Of a stretch of 64,000 nucleotides of DNA, positions 10,640 through 21,900 are shown piece after piece. The stretch is taken from contig CATQJL010000001.1 in assembly GCA_958299035.1 (NCBI GenBank), forward strand, positions 22,613,433 to 22,677,432, given 5' to 3'. Source of the DNA: Cylicocyclus nassatus. Taxonomy: Eukaryota > Nematoda > Chromadorea > Rhabditida > Strongylidae. The notes beneath the pieces are model-generated. The model saw only the letters and a list, made by a program, of their open reading frames with translations. It had not been told where the DNA came from and ran no database searches. A program made the translations under genes and the position numbers. Position 1 is the stretch's first letter, and each line of letters starts with the position of its first letter.

Positions 10640-11289
10640 ACGGTGAAAATCAGCCAAAAAACCGTCTGATTTTTTTATGACAACGATGAATGCAAAAATT
10701 GACTTTTGCTGAAAAATCAGTAAATTACAGTTGTTCCTGAAGTATCAATATTTGATGATATTACAGTAACTCCTTGCGAAAAGTACAGCAATATCTCTGA
10801 GGAATTTCCCCGCAACTGATTTAGCAACTCGTCATCTAAAGAGGTAAGTTGATTTCATTAATTGCTGTAAAGTTCTCTCCAATTCAAATTCGAATCTTGC
10901 AAATTCTTTACTTTGTTATCCCAAATTTTGCTCTCTATGCTTTTCTGGATCCTCATGATTTTTTTGCACGTAAAACTCTTCGCACTCATCCATTCTATAA
11001 AAACTTTTGAAACTTTTGCGATTCTTTCCTCACAACACATCATCCTTTTTTCTTTTCTTTTCTCTACTCAAAACCTAATTTTTTAAAATTATTTCCGAAG
11101 TCGGAATCTATTGGGTTGCCAGCCAAATCTTGATCATTCTTTCCTTTCTTGTCTTACATCCTGTTCTCATGTAATTTCATTTCTTTTTCACTCCTATCAT
11201 TTCGAATTTTGTATGCTTTTTATTGGATTCTGCTTGTTAATTTCTGTGCAAAATTTACTTTTCTTCGAGATCCTACTGCAATTGTGCCT
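10640..11289. other. AT-rich spacer
   Basis: No gene, domain or clear repeat is seen. Short open frames (10858-11043 -, 11111-11377 +) are low-complexity and are not called. Confidence 0.5.
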
Positions 11290-12290
11290 TCAACTTGACT
11301 GGAAAGAATGGTCTGCAACCGTCTCACTCCATAAGTTGGCCCAAAATGGCCTTTGCGAGATTGATTGCAATATTTGAAGGGAAAATCTTACAAGCATTCG
11401 AAAAAGCATTAAATTCTCAATAATTGTTTTCATCGAACAGTTTTCATTGAATCGCGGCAACGGTAAGATCGCTATAAATCGTCACAATTTTTCCGTTCGT
11501 GACAATTCAATGAAAAATGAAATCGCGCTCCCATATATTCTTACACAGAATCTTCCCTTTTTTGATTTATTTTCCATCACTCCTGGTTTATTGTTGCTTT
11601 GAAATCACAGATAAGAATGTGAAAGTGTGAAAAAAAGAATTAAACTTTTCAAATCATGAGAATACGACGATTCTCTCGAGATCTTTCTGTCGCGGAGATT
11701 TAAGAAAACCCCTTTCAAAAGAAGTAAGTTAGGAGTGGTGGTTTTTCAAATCCTAATAATATTCTTACTCCAAATATCATCGTCAGTTGTAAGTTATCTT
11801 GAATATTGATAAAAATGTTTAAATTGATTTTGACGAAACTGATGAAGCCTATAACTTGGTTTAAAATAATTTTTCGAAATTGGATGGTAATATTTGAAGA
11901 ATACTTCAAGGATTCCAAAAACTATCAGATGTTCAAAACTTACTTCTATCAAAAGCTGTTTTTTGACTCTCTGCGACGGAAACACCGCGAAAGAACATAA
12001 ACAACATGAAGCTGAACCAAAAATGGAAATAATCCATGTAAGCGGAATTTACTGAAGCGCGGTTTCATTTTTATCGAATCGCAGCGGTCGCCGCGATGTA
12101 ATGAAACTGTTCGATGAAAGCAATTATTGTGAGTTCAATGCTTTTTCGAATGCTTGTAAGATTCCCCCTTTAAATATTACAACCCAATTTTGCAATCATT
12201 TTCGACAAAGTTATGTAGTCAGACGGTTTCATCATTGATTTCTGCAGACTGTCTTCTTAACTCAAGTGAGAGGCTTGGTTGTAGCACCGC
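11290..12290. repeat. ~1-kb imperfect palindrome (foldback or old MITE pair)
   Basis: The sequence from about 11290 to 11800 matches the reverse complement of about 11820-12290. The best block is AATCTTACAAGCATTCGAAA at 11384 onward, followed by AAGCATT and ATAATTG..TTTCATCGAACAGTTT; its mirror is at about 12075-12170. A second block (GTCGC.GAGA...GAAGTAAGTT at about 11690-11730) is mirrored at about 11930-11980. The centre is near 11810. Arms differ by substitutions and indels, so it is old. It may extend 60-80 bp further on each side. No transposase is present. Confidence 0.65.
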
Positions 12291-12559
12291 AGTTAAGGAA
12301 TTTTTATTCAAAAATTCTTTCAATGAAAAGCACAGGATGAATCAAAGACTTTGATTTTGTCTCAAGACTTGATCCTATCAAGAGTAAAGATAGAGACTGC
12401 TTCAACTTTTTGAAATGTCATTAATCTTTCACAAAATATTGAGCAATGATTAAATTAGATTGCCTCTGCTCCCCACTGCCGCAGTTTCCGAGTTTAAGTA
12501 ATATTTTGCGTTTCCTTGAAAATTTCCCTAATCCTAAACTCAATCAAAATCTGCGTGTT

Positions 12560-13085
12560 TTTGGAACTATTGGCTTGGCAAAAACCTTTTTACGAGTTTT
12601 TGTTTCATACTACTTCCTACTTCGCCTTTGTCATGAAAAAAATCAGAATTTATGATTTTTGGAGAAGTCTTATTGTTAGAGTTTCAATGCTTCCTCGAGC
12701 TTTTCTACGAATTTCTGTTCCGTACTGCATCTGTACTACGCGTCTGTCACAAGAAAAATCAGAATTTATGATTTTTGGAGGAATTCTGCAGTTTCAGTGA
12801 ATTCTCGAGCCTTTTCTCCAATTACCCGTTCCCTACCACGCCACAAAGTCAGAATTTCTGATTTCTTGAGAAAAACTCAAAGTTTCACTGCATTTTTGAG
12901 TGTTTCTTCAACTCTCTGTTCCATACTACGCGCCTGTCACTAAAAAAGTCAAAATTTGTGATTTTTGGAGTAATCATGCAGTTTTAATGCATTCTCGAAC
13001 CTTTTCTACAACTTCCCTTTCCCTTCTCCATACTACGGTTCTGTCACGAAAAAAGTCAGAATTTTTTCGATTTTTGAGCCAAGAA
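12560..13085. repeat. tandem array, five ~90-117-bp units
   Basis: Each unit carries an actacgcgcctgtcac-like block, then (A)n and GTCAGAATTTNTGATTTTTG. The GTCAGAATTT-type anchor recurs near 12643, 12760, 12850, 12949 and 13058. Open frames across it (12446-12800, 12900-13358) come from the repeat. Confidence 0.75.
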
Positions 13086-13195
13086 CTCAAGTCAAAATGT
13101 CAACAAAATCAAAGTGAAATTGTTAAGTCAAAACTCAAGTCATATTGTCAAGTCAAGATTCAAGTCAAGACGTCAACAAAGTCAAAGTCGAATTT
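13086..13195. repeat. short CAAGTCAAAA-type tandem repeat
   Basis: About six degenerate 10-20-bp units of the form AAGTCAAAATGTCAA or CAAGTCAAG follow the tandem array directly. The stretch from here to 13522 shows no gene. Confidence 0.55.
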
Positions 13196-13522
13196 TGACT
13201 ACTTTATTAGAATCTTCTCCCGAAGTAAAGTCTTTAATTTCTATCTGGCTGCAAATGCACTTTTTTCTCAAAACGTCAAACACGTTTTACAAGCAGAATC
13301 CTACTGGGTTTGGTCGGTCGGGTTTGGTATGGTAAAGGTTCTCAATATATTTGGGTAAACCAAGTATTGAAGGACATTCGAAAATTTCCGCAAACTTTGT
13401 GATTTTCGTTGCTCGTTGCTGATTTTGAAATTTCTTAATTATCATTTTATACGCTCTTCTCCAAGCGATTGATAAGAAGACCGATCTCATATTATCAGTC
13501 AAAAAACTGGGCATTTTTCTAG

Positions 13523-15198
13523 ATGAAGCGCTCCCCTGGCCAGTCTGACCTTTTCAAATGGATTACCAAAACGCGTAGAGAAGAAAGCCCCGCAGGTGCA
13601 CTAATTCTCACATATGATGAAAAATTCGCTAGGCTTCCAAAATACAGAACAGCTCGAAACTTCGTCAATGGAGTCATTAGAAACTATAGACGAGGCAGGC
13701 GACGAAGCTGAGATGCCATCAACCTCCGCAGAACTTCCGCGCTCTCTTGAGGCCACAGCACCCGCGCCCGCACCTCCACCTGTTCACCCTCTAAACTTCG
13801 GAAATATCTTCGACATAGGCATTCCAAATCTTTCGGATGAGCAACTCTTTAAATTCTTGACGGAGTTCTACACCCCCCCCCCGCAGAACCGGCTTCGGCA
13901 TGGCCCACCGAAACGCGTATGACCAGGAGTGGACAATCTCTAAGGCGTCTGAGGCCGGATCATCTTCAGAGACCGGAAGCGCGTTGTCTGGCGTACAGCA
14001 CAGCGCTCGGAGGTCTTTTTTGCAGATACTGCGCTCTATTTCTCGCCGAAACCGACGCACAGAGGCATCACTTCGCTAATCAAAAGATAGCTTTAGTGCA
14101 CGAGCCACTCAAGAGATTTAGCCGAATGTTCGGAAAAGATGGTTATGTCACCACTCACGTGAAGCGGGAATACCATCAGTTCAGCAGCGAAAGAGCCGAA
14201 TTTCTTGTCTGCAATGCGCACGCCCGGCTCGAATATAGAAGAAAGGCTGCATCGGGAGGAAATGGACAGATTGGAAAACCGTCGTAAAATTCTGCGCCCA
14301 ATGATCGAAACTCTTAGTCCTTGGCCGATGTGGTCTTGCGTTCAGAGGGCACCGCGACAGTGGGCCAATTATCGTACCCGAAAGCAGTGTAGCCGAACTG
14401 CAACCTGAAGAAGGAAATTGCCGTACGCTTCTCGGTTACAGAGCGATGTATGACAGCAGCCTGGCGGAGCACCTTAGAAGAGGAGGAAGGAACGCACAGT
14501 ATAGTTTTAGTAAGATCCAGAACGAAGTTATCGGAATAACTGGGAGGCTCATCCAGAAATCGATTGTGGATTCGGTGAAGAAGGCGCGCTATTTCTCGGT
14601 ATTGGCAGACGAGACAAGCGATGTAGCGAGGATGGAGCAGCTATCAGTATCAGTCAGATTTGTTTCTGAAGATGAAAATGGAAAGGCCTGCGTTGAGGAA
14701 AAGTTTCTAACTTTTGTTGAAGCAACGGACTGTAGTGGACCTGCGCTGGCCGACTTCAAAGAGACGTTTGGATTTTACGAAGCCATCCTGCCTCACCAAG
14801 ACCTCACTTTATTTGAAACTGAGTATGAGGCATGGAAATGCAAGTGGATGCAAGCACCACCACTTCTGGAAGACGACCTTTTACGAACACTGAATGGCTG
14901 TGACGCGTCCTTTTTCCCAATTATCCATGCGCTGCTTCAAGTTTTGGCCACACTACCGGTCTCAACAGGTGCTTTAGCTTGAGTCAAATACACGAAAATA
15001 AAATAGCGAATACTTTTAGCAACGCCGGAAAGGACGTTCTCATCTCTGAAATATCTGAAAAATTATTTGCGAAGTACCACGACAGAAAAGCGATTGACTG
15101 GATTGGCGCTGCTATACATAGATCGCGAAATATTAATCAATGTTAAAGAAATCATCGACGAGTTTACCAGAAGAAATCGAAGAATTCCTTTTACATAG
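13523..15198 (+). pseudogene. hAT-superfamily transposase (zf-TTF/DUF4371 type), internally deleted
   Basis: Pieces of a hAT transposase of the ZMYM1-like type lie in order across several frames. They are a leader (MKRSPGQSDLFKWITKTRRE), a proline-rich segment, a TTF-type zinc finger (YSTALGGLFCRYCALF, LVHEPLKRFSRMFGKDGYVT), and the start of the catalytic region (IQNEVIGITGRLIQ, RYFSVLADETSD, EQLSVSVRFV). After EATDCSGPALADFK the sequence jumps to the C-terminus (EAWKCKWMQAPP, CDASFFPIIHALLQVLATLP). After a short interruption come the dimerisation residues ERTFSSLKYLKNYLRSTTTE to TAG at 15196-15198. Most of the catalytic core is therefore missing. Directly after the stop, a 47-bp stretch from GTAAGG to TTTTCAG looks like an intron. 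Family identity is strong; function is lost. Confidence 0.8.
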
Positions 15199-15535
15199 GT
15201 AAGGTTTTGAAAAATCAAACAAATTTCACAAAATCACATTTTCAGAACCAGATCCCGAAACCCGACCTACGTCTGAGAAGCATGCGTTTTCTCTACCTCA
15301 TTGCAAATTTTTGTATTCTTCTTTTATCCGAAAATTTTGATTTCTGAACTTATAAAATTGCTCATTATCTCAAGGTGTTTGCACATTTGTCTCACAAATG
15401 AGATCTCTTCAAAAGGCTTTCTTTAATGTAGCAATGCCTTCCTCAAGCATGTGTTTTAATGCATTTCAGTTATAAGTTTTGTCACATTTTAAACCTATTG
15501 CATGTGATTTATAAGAGATTTGTTATTTTGCATGT
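15199..15535. other. spacer between hAT relic and RTE element
   Basis: It begins with the intron-like GTAAGG...TTTTCAG segment (15199-15245) and continues as AT-rich sequence with no recognisable gene. Confidence 0.4.
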
Positions 15536-15546
15536 GTATTCTTGAT

Positions 15547-18500
15547 TCCCCACAATGGTCGGTCGCCTCATCGTGGCGTGGGGGTGACAGTGGGTGTCAA
15601 ACTGCGATGCACAGCCGAGTGTATACTCTGGTAGGGCCTCCCAAGCTGTGAAGGAGTTCGACGTTTCCGGTTTCGGCCGGATGCCTAGCTAAGAACTGGC
15701 CACGCCAGATCCTCCGCCGTCTGGCTTCTTCTGGTCGCTAGGCGGTTCCTCCCCGCTCCAAGCCCGGGGTCAGCGATCGCCCCTTGGAAATCAAGAGTAG
15801 GCCTAGTAAGCCACCTCTTGTAGGGGAAAATTCATATTACTCCTCCAGTTAGAAGATTAGAAAGAAACCCTGCACATCGTATCCCGCCTACGGCGCCGGG
15901 TGGTAGCAAGAACGATGTCAGGGTACTCAGGGCGCCTTTCGGATTGGACAAAAACGACACGTCTGCCCGGACGACACGCGATGGAGACTGCCTCATGCTC
16001 TGCACCTACAACGCCAGGACAGTCTCCACAAACGCCGACCTCCACGCTCTTCTCGACGCTGCAGAGCACATCAACTACCACATTATCGCTCTGTAGGAAA
16101 CGAAGTCTAGGAAGAAGGACGTGAGACAGATGAGTGATGGGACCCTCATCATTCGTGGTGAAAAGGTTCCATCACGAAACGTGAGAGGCGTCGGCTTTGT
16201 CGTCCACCCATCCATCGTCCATCTTGTCGATTCGCACGAGATCCTATCACCTCGACTAGGCATCCTACGACTACGCCCTCCACGTCAGAAGACCATCAGC
16301 ATCATCAACTGCTACTCGCCAACATCAGCAGCTGACGACTCAGAACTAGTGCTTTCTACGGAGACGTGGAGGAGGTCGTCCGCAACGAAAAGTCCTTCTA
16401 CAAGTATGTTGTGTGCGAAAATCGGGATGCCACTAGAAAGGGAATATAGGATCGGGAAGTTTGGATATGGGCTCCGAAACGAAAACGGCAACAGTCTTTT
16501 TGGGCTTCTCTCCGCCGCACGACTCTTCCATGGAAACTCCATCTTCATGAAGAAAGAACATCGCCGGTGGACTTGTTAATCGCCCAACGGAACGACTCAT
16601 GGTGAAATCGACCACATTCTCACCAACCGAAGGTGGAGCTTACTCGATGTCTCTGTAGTTCCATCCTTCTGTAGTGACTCCGATCACCGCCTCCTTCGAG
16701 CGAAGATACGACTCAGCCGAAGGCTGGAGAAGAAAGTCTGTCATAGTGCCGCGAGAAGGAAGGAAGTCGTTTATGACGGTAACATGCTGGAAGAGCTCAA
16801 TCAAGTTGTGACTGGCCCATCGAGGAGGACCCAACGTACGACTACGACCGGCTTCTGAAAGGATTGCGAGCCTGCGGAGAATGCGCCTCAATGACTTCTG
16901 AGAAGAACTTGGACCGCATCTCGAAGACCACCAAGGAATTGCTCAAAAGAAGAAGATCATTGAGGCAGGATTTGAATGCAACTCATCTCGAGCGACTGAT
17001 AGCCAACACCAGTTGCAGAACAGCTTTGCAAGAGGATCTCAGGAAGTACAGGCAAGCCAAGATACTGGAAGCAGCCGAAAGAAGACGAAGAAGAAGTGCC
17101 GAAAGGACCTCTGCGAATATCACGTACCGCTGGCTGCACTACTGAACGAAGACGGGACTCCGACTTCTTCCCGATACAAGATGGAATCTACTGCAAAGAA
17201 CTTCTACACCAACCTCTTCCGCTCATCAACACCCGTGCAGATGCCCGTTGTTCCCACTGGAGAAGTACCACCACGAATTCTACCTGCTGAAGTGCGCACG
17301 GCGACTCAGACCATGAAGACATCCACGGCTTCAGGACCAGACCATCCTTCCGTCGAATTTCTGCAAGCCGGAGGACACCGTCTACACGAGATTCTAGCGT
17401 CGCATTTGACATCTTACCTTCAGAAGGAGAAGATTTCCGACCAGTGGAGAACGTCAAGAACCGTCCTTCTCTTCAAGAAGGGTGAACGGGAGGATCTTCG
17501 GAACTATCGTCCAATATGCTTGCTGAGTGTGCTGTACAAGCTTTTCACGAAGGATTATCCTCGCTCGCATATCAAGGACACTGGATGAAGCCCAACCCCA
17601 AGAACAAGCTGGATTTCGCAAAGGATTTAGCTGCATGGACCACACCCAAACGGTTTCGAGGATCATAGAAGTCTACCGGGAGTACAGACTGCCTTTCGTC
17701 CTAACCTTTGTCGACTACGAGAAAGCCTTTGACAGCGTCGAAACCAACGCCATCCTTCTGCGCTAGTCGATCAAGGAGTGGACCCAGCTTACGTGAGGAC
17801 GTTAGCCGACTGCTACAAGGACTGTACAACGACGATGCAGCTATTCCATCGCCCCCTATCTATCCCATTCGGAAAGGGGGTCCGACAAGGCGACACAATC
17901 TCGCCGAAGCTGTTCACCGCGGCCTTGCAGTGGGTGATGAAGTCACTGGACTGGGACGAGAGAGGCATACGAGTTGATGGGAGATTCCTGTCCAACCTTC
18001 GTTTTGCGGACGACATCGTTCTCTTCTCGAGCAGTATCACCGAAGCAGAGACGATGCTGAAGGAACTAAACGAAGTAGGGAAGAAGATCGGACTGCGAAT
18101 AAATCGGAAGAAGACTCAGTTCATAAAGAGCGCCCTTTGCGAAGACGCAGAAGTGGAATTGGAAGGCACCCCGATCATGGAGACGTCTTCCTACGTGTAT
18201 CTCGGACGTTCGATGAACATGGAGAACGACTTGAGGGAAGAACTTAACAGGAGAAGAAGAGCAGCCTGGGCCGCCTTCGGGCCTCTGAAGGAAGCCACAG
18301 ACCAACTGACGGACCCGGAGCTTTGTGCCCACCTGTTCGACTCAACCGTTCTCCCGGCGCTCTGTTACGCAGCTGAGACTTGGGCCGACACTGTAGCCAC
18401 GTCGAAAGCTTTACGGACCACCCACAGAGCGCTCGAGCGCAGTCTTCTGAAGATGACCCGACGCAAGCAACATCTAGTCGGACTTCGCAGCACGGATATG

Positions 18501-18867
18501 AGATGAATGTCCCGTCTTCGTGACCCAGCGGAATACGTTGCGAAAGCCAAACACCGATGGGCCGGTCACATAATGAGAAGAACAGACGACAGATGGACAC
18601 AAAGAACATCGGAGTGGATTCCTCGCGAAGCCAAACGTCCTCGAGGAAGACCACCGACGAGATGGGCAGACGTGTTCGTGGAACGGATGGACCAGCTGAG
18701 AAATCAGCTGGATACGACTTTCGCCCCTGGAACTCGTAGACGCAGCCACCGACGACGGCCAAGAAGATCGTGGATGTCTGAAGCGAGGGACAGGGAAAAC
18801 TGGCGACTTCTGTACTGGGGCCCGCACGTCACGTGAGGACGGGCCATCTAAGTATCTAAGTAAGTAA
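15547..18867 (+). mobile_element. RTE-clade LINE C, near full length, with 11-bp target duplication
   Basis: The borders are set by GTATTCTTGAT at 15536-15546 and again at 18868-18878. The element starts TCCCCACAATGGTCGGTCGC and ends in a short AAGT-type tail (ATCTAAGTATCTAAGTAAG), both usual for RTE-type elements. A GC-rich leader of about 400 bp precedes the single ORF. The 3' end, GGGGCCCGCACGTCACGTGA, is shared with the second copy (element D, ending at 61572). Base composition is clearly more GC-rich than the surroundings. Confidence 0.85.
15970..18836 (+). pseudogene. RTE LINE C polyprotein: endonuclease and reverse transcriptase, many breaks
   Basis: The endonuclease begins CLMLCTYNARTVSTNADLHA. 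TAG (16094-16096) stands where the LQETK glutamine is expected. Next are [22 protein letters not shown], a frame excursion with a small deletion near 16400-16413 that removes the GDFN catalytic motif, and [16 protein letters not shown] at 16577-16579 follows, then SDSDHRLLRAKI. The RT is spread over three frames: YRPICLLSVLYKL, EQAGFRKGFSCMDHTQT, VDYEKAFDSVE (motif A, about 17710), GVRQGDTISPKLFTAALQW (motif B) and RFADDIVLFS (motif C, about 18000). TGA at 18504-18506 interrupts the C-terminus, which continues KHRWAGHIMRRTDDRWT to 18836. The longest clean piece is 17778-18506. It is a dead copy. Confidence 0.85.
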
Positions 18868-18878
18868 GTATTCTTGAT

Positions 18879-19396
18879 GTTCGAATGAAAATTGCATTTA
18901 GATATTACTTCTATCTTTAACAAAAGCAAAACAGTCAGTTTTTGGTGGTTTCGCGGAGTGTGGCATTGGCCACGCTTCTCAAGGAAAAAATTCCGTCCCC
19001 CCCCCCCGAAAAAAATTTCTGGGTACGCCACTGTTATGTCCAGCACTGTATTAGAATGCACTAAAATAACGCTTACGGAATTGGGCATAGGTTCGGCGAT
19101 TGACTGCTTCAAAAGAAATTGATGGGTTGTAAAATGACCGCTTACCCATATTGAGGCGCCGACATCTCAGCCTGGGTAACTTCAAAAAATGCATAAGTAT
19201 GCATAATGTGAGCAACTTCTATTACATAAAATGGCTAAATTTCTGAAGAAGCGCCGTTTACGCTTTCTTGAAACTTGGCCAAAAAGTGAAAGCAATGAAA
19301 TTCTAAAGTTGGACCAGATGGATATCTTGGGCATCATAGAGGAAATACCCGCCGTCGAATTGACCTCGTCGAAAATGCAACAATACCAGCTAGGAG
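18879..19396. other. spacer with a hAT-type MITE remnant
   Basis: Positions about 18945-19035 (GGCATTGGCCACGC, a C9-10 run, GAAAAAAATTTCTGGGTACGCCACTG) resemble one end of the hAT-like MITEs at 33721 and 36469. The open frame at 19231-19425 lies just before a gypsy RT relic and may be part of that element's spacer; it has no recognisable motif. Confidence 0.4.
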
Positions 19397-20120
19397 GATC
19401 TATCGAATGCCCTAAAACGGTATGAAATAGAGAGCCTGATAACCCAAATGCTGAGAGTTGCAATAATTAGGGAACCTACATCCCCATTCTGTGCGACGAT
19501 CGTATTGGTTAAGAAGAGCGAAGCGAACCACCTGGCGTTCACGAACGACTTTCGCCGACTTAATGCCATTAGCAAACCACATAATCGACCCTACCTAACA
19601 TCCGCGATATTACTGATTTATGTGCTAATCAATGCCCTTATTCGTCCCTTGATTTTCAGCAAGGCTTTCACCAGATACCACTGCAAGAAAAACACTGTGA
19701 AAGGACGGCATTTGCATGCTTTTTAAGAGCACTTGAGTACTTTTGCATACCCATGGAACTGAAAGGAGCCCCTGCCACTTTCCAAAGAATGGTGGACGAC
19801 TTCAGGAAGTATTCGAAGGCAAGAGTCTCCATTTATATTGACGATCATATTATTATTTCGGAAGGTTCATAAGAACATTTAAAAGATATCGATGAAGCAC
19901 TTGGGAAGTTTGCAATCATAGGAATGAAATCAAAGGCATCGAAATGTGAGTTCGCGAAGGAGGAAATCAAGTTTCTAGGATTCATCCTAAGTAAGGAAGG
20001 AAAAAGACAAAATCCAAAAAAAACCAGAGCATTCGATCAACATCCGCAACCGACAAACCCTACGAAGTTAAGTCCATTCTAGACATATGCTCATTTTACA
20101 AGTTCAATACCAGAAATAGG
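19397..20120 (+). pseudogene. Ty3/gypsy-type reverse transcriptase relic
   Basis: The fragments read in gypsy RT order: KRYEIESLITQML, REPTSPFCATIVLVKK, NDFRRLNAISKP, a degraded motif A region (FSKAFTRYHCK), MELKGAPATFQRMVDDF, VSIYIDDHIII (motif C, YIDD, at about 19835-19850), EHLKDIDEALGKF, ASKCEFAKEEIKFLGFILSKEG, then a decayed AHF...IPEIGA. At least three frameshifts and stops (for example TAA near 19871) break it. No gag, integrase or LTR of this element is visible. The sequence passes directly into a BEL/Pao gag at about 20120. Confidence 0.75.
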
Positions 20121-20345
20121 TGCCCTTTTTGTCTCCAGAACTTGCACATTAGCTTCAACTGCAATGTCTATCCACCGCTTCCACAAGATTAGAAATCGTG
20201 AAGAAAAATGGACTCTGCTACAATTGCCTATCGACACTACACATGACGAAGAACTGCCCTTCAAAAAGAAGATGCTCTCAATGCGGACAAATGCATCATA
20301 CTTCGTTATGTCTATAAAGACCTACATCGTCCCTGCCATCGACTA
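20121..20345 (+). pseudogene. BEL/Pao gag fragment with three zinc knuckles
   Basis: CPFCLQNLHISFNC (20121-20162) and CYNCLSTLHMTKNC (20216-20257) are both CX2CX4HX4C knuckles. CSQCGQMHHTSLC (20273-20311) is the His-rich third knuckle common in BEL/Pao gag. Knuckle 1 is in a different frame from knuckles 2 and 3. These bind element RNA in the family. Upstream gag is absent. Confidence 0.75.
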
Positions 20346-20629
20346 ACCAAACCCATCCAACTCAGATCTATAACTTTAAAAGAAACAGCAACTCCACTTC
20401 ACTCCAAGCAACCAATCCAATCCACGATATCAAAGGAAACAACCGCTACAACCGCACACAAGAAGTCGCCCAAACTATTGCTCAACAGCGCAGAACCTAT
20501 CGCCCCACCAACAATCATGTCCACTTTTCCGAAAATGAAGAAAAGGAAGCCGCAGATAATTAATCACAGATAGATACGCAGTCACAAGTCACTACAGTTC
20601 TTCATGCCTCTCAAGAAACCCCTCGAAAA

Positions 20630-20900
20630 AAAACCACGTCTGTTCTGTGTCGACGTTTTACTTTTCAATCCTGAAGACGATCAAAAGCAAGCGAAAGTGA
20701 TGGCTCTCCTTGACACAAGTGCGTCACAAACATATATCACCAATGACATTGTGGAAGCTTTATGAATACGACCGACGCCACCTTGAAATCTTGACATGTA
20801 CACTTTTGGCAGCGAAACACCGATCACGATACAGGCTACAGAACATATGGTAGGACTATGTTGCAAGGACAATACTAGGCAACACTCCGTGTCCAAGCAA
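20630..20900 (+). pseudogene. BEL/Pao aspartic protease fragment
   Basis: KVMALLDTSASQTYITNDIV contains DTSAS, matching the DTGAS/DSGAS active site of retroelement aspartic proteases (Asp codon at 20712-20714). The family enzyme cuts the polyprotein. The frame ends at TGA (20763-20765), and later pieces (MYTFGSETPITIQATEHMVG) are in other phases. The expected Gly in DTGA is Ser here. Confidence 0.6.
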
Positions 20901-21240
20901 TACTACTGCTCACTAAACAAATGAAATGGACTTTAGCTATGGATCCAAAGTCAACAACTGCTTTGATTACAATGTCATCTAAGCCAGGAATCCTCATTGG
21001 TATGGATTACCTTTGCGAGTTGGTCTTTAGTGATGACTTTCACATAACTGCCTGACTCCCTGCGTGACTACGACTGCACAAACATGGCAAATCCAAAAAA
21101 CCACTCAGAACTTTTGCAATCAGTGAGAAGTTCTGGAATAACGAATTTATGGGCATCATAAATGACCCAACGAACGCAGTAATGAAAAACGCCTTCAAAA
21201 CTTTTACGACTCTGTCATATACAAGAAAGAAAAAAGACGA

Positions 21241-21900
21241 TACTCCGTGAAACTACCCTTTAGAGTCCTACCATCTGAACTGCCCTCCAAAGATATCGCC
21301 TTTTCAAAATTTTTTTCAAATGTGAAAATGTTACAGAAAAATCCAGATTATTTGGAAAAATATCACGCCAATTTCACGGAGCAGCTGCAAAGGGGAATCA
21401 TAGAAGAAGTTGACGAAAACGCAAATTTGGGACAATGCCGGGACCTTGCACATCATGGAGTGATCACAGAATCAAAGAAACATACTTGACATACATAACG
21501 TCTTTGATGGTTCGGCAAAGAAAAGAGGTTTCTCGAGTCTCAATGAAGTACTGCACAAAGGACCAAACCTCCTTCTTGATCTTCTGGGCATCCTTCGCGC
21601 ACGGACAACACCCATTCTCATAACAGGTGATATAGAGAAGGCATTTCTCATGGTAAAACTCCAAAATGAAAGCCGAGACTTCACTAGGTTTTTCTGGCTG
21701 AAAGACCTAACACAAGGCACAACCAAGACAAACATCACCATCTATAGGTTCAAAAGAGTACCATTCGGACTAATATCATCACCATTCCTCATTGCGGCCA
21801 CAACTCACTATCACCTCACTACAACAAACACCCCATTGGCATCCAACATTCTTCGCAGTACTTAGTGAATAATGTATTCTACGGAGCGTCATATTTAGAA
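21241..21900 (+). pseudogene. BEL/Pao reverse transcriptase, frameshifted, altered catalytic motif
   Basis: Typical BEL/Pao RT order: LPFRVLPSELPS, NPDYLEKYHANFTEQLQRGI, HHGVITES, VFDGSAKKRGFSSLNEVL, ITGDIEKAFLMVKL (catalytic Asp), FWLKDL, YRFKRVPFGLISSPFLIAAT. The following motif C region reads LVNNVFYGAS, where an Asp is expected at the first Asn, so the catalytic pair is lost. Several frameshifts occur between 21470 and 21870. The enzyme is certainly inactive. Confidence 0.8.

Noticed and set aside
18507..18836. 109-codon + frame as a separate gene
   Set aside because: It is the C-terminus of the RTE polyprotein after an in-frame TGA (KHRWAGHIMRRTDDRWT).
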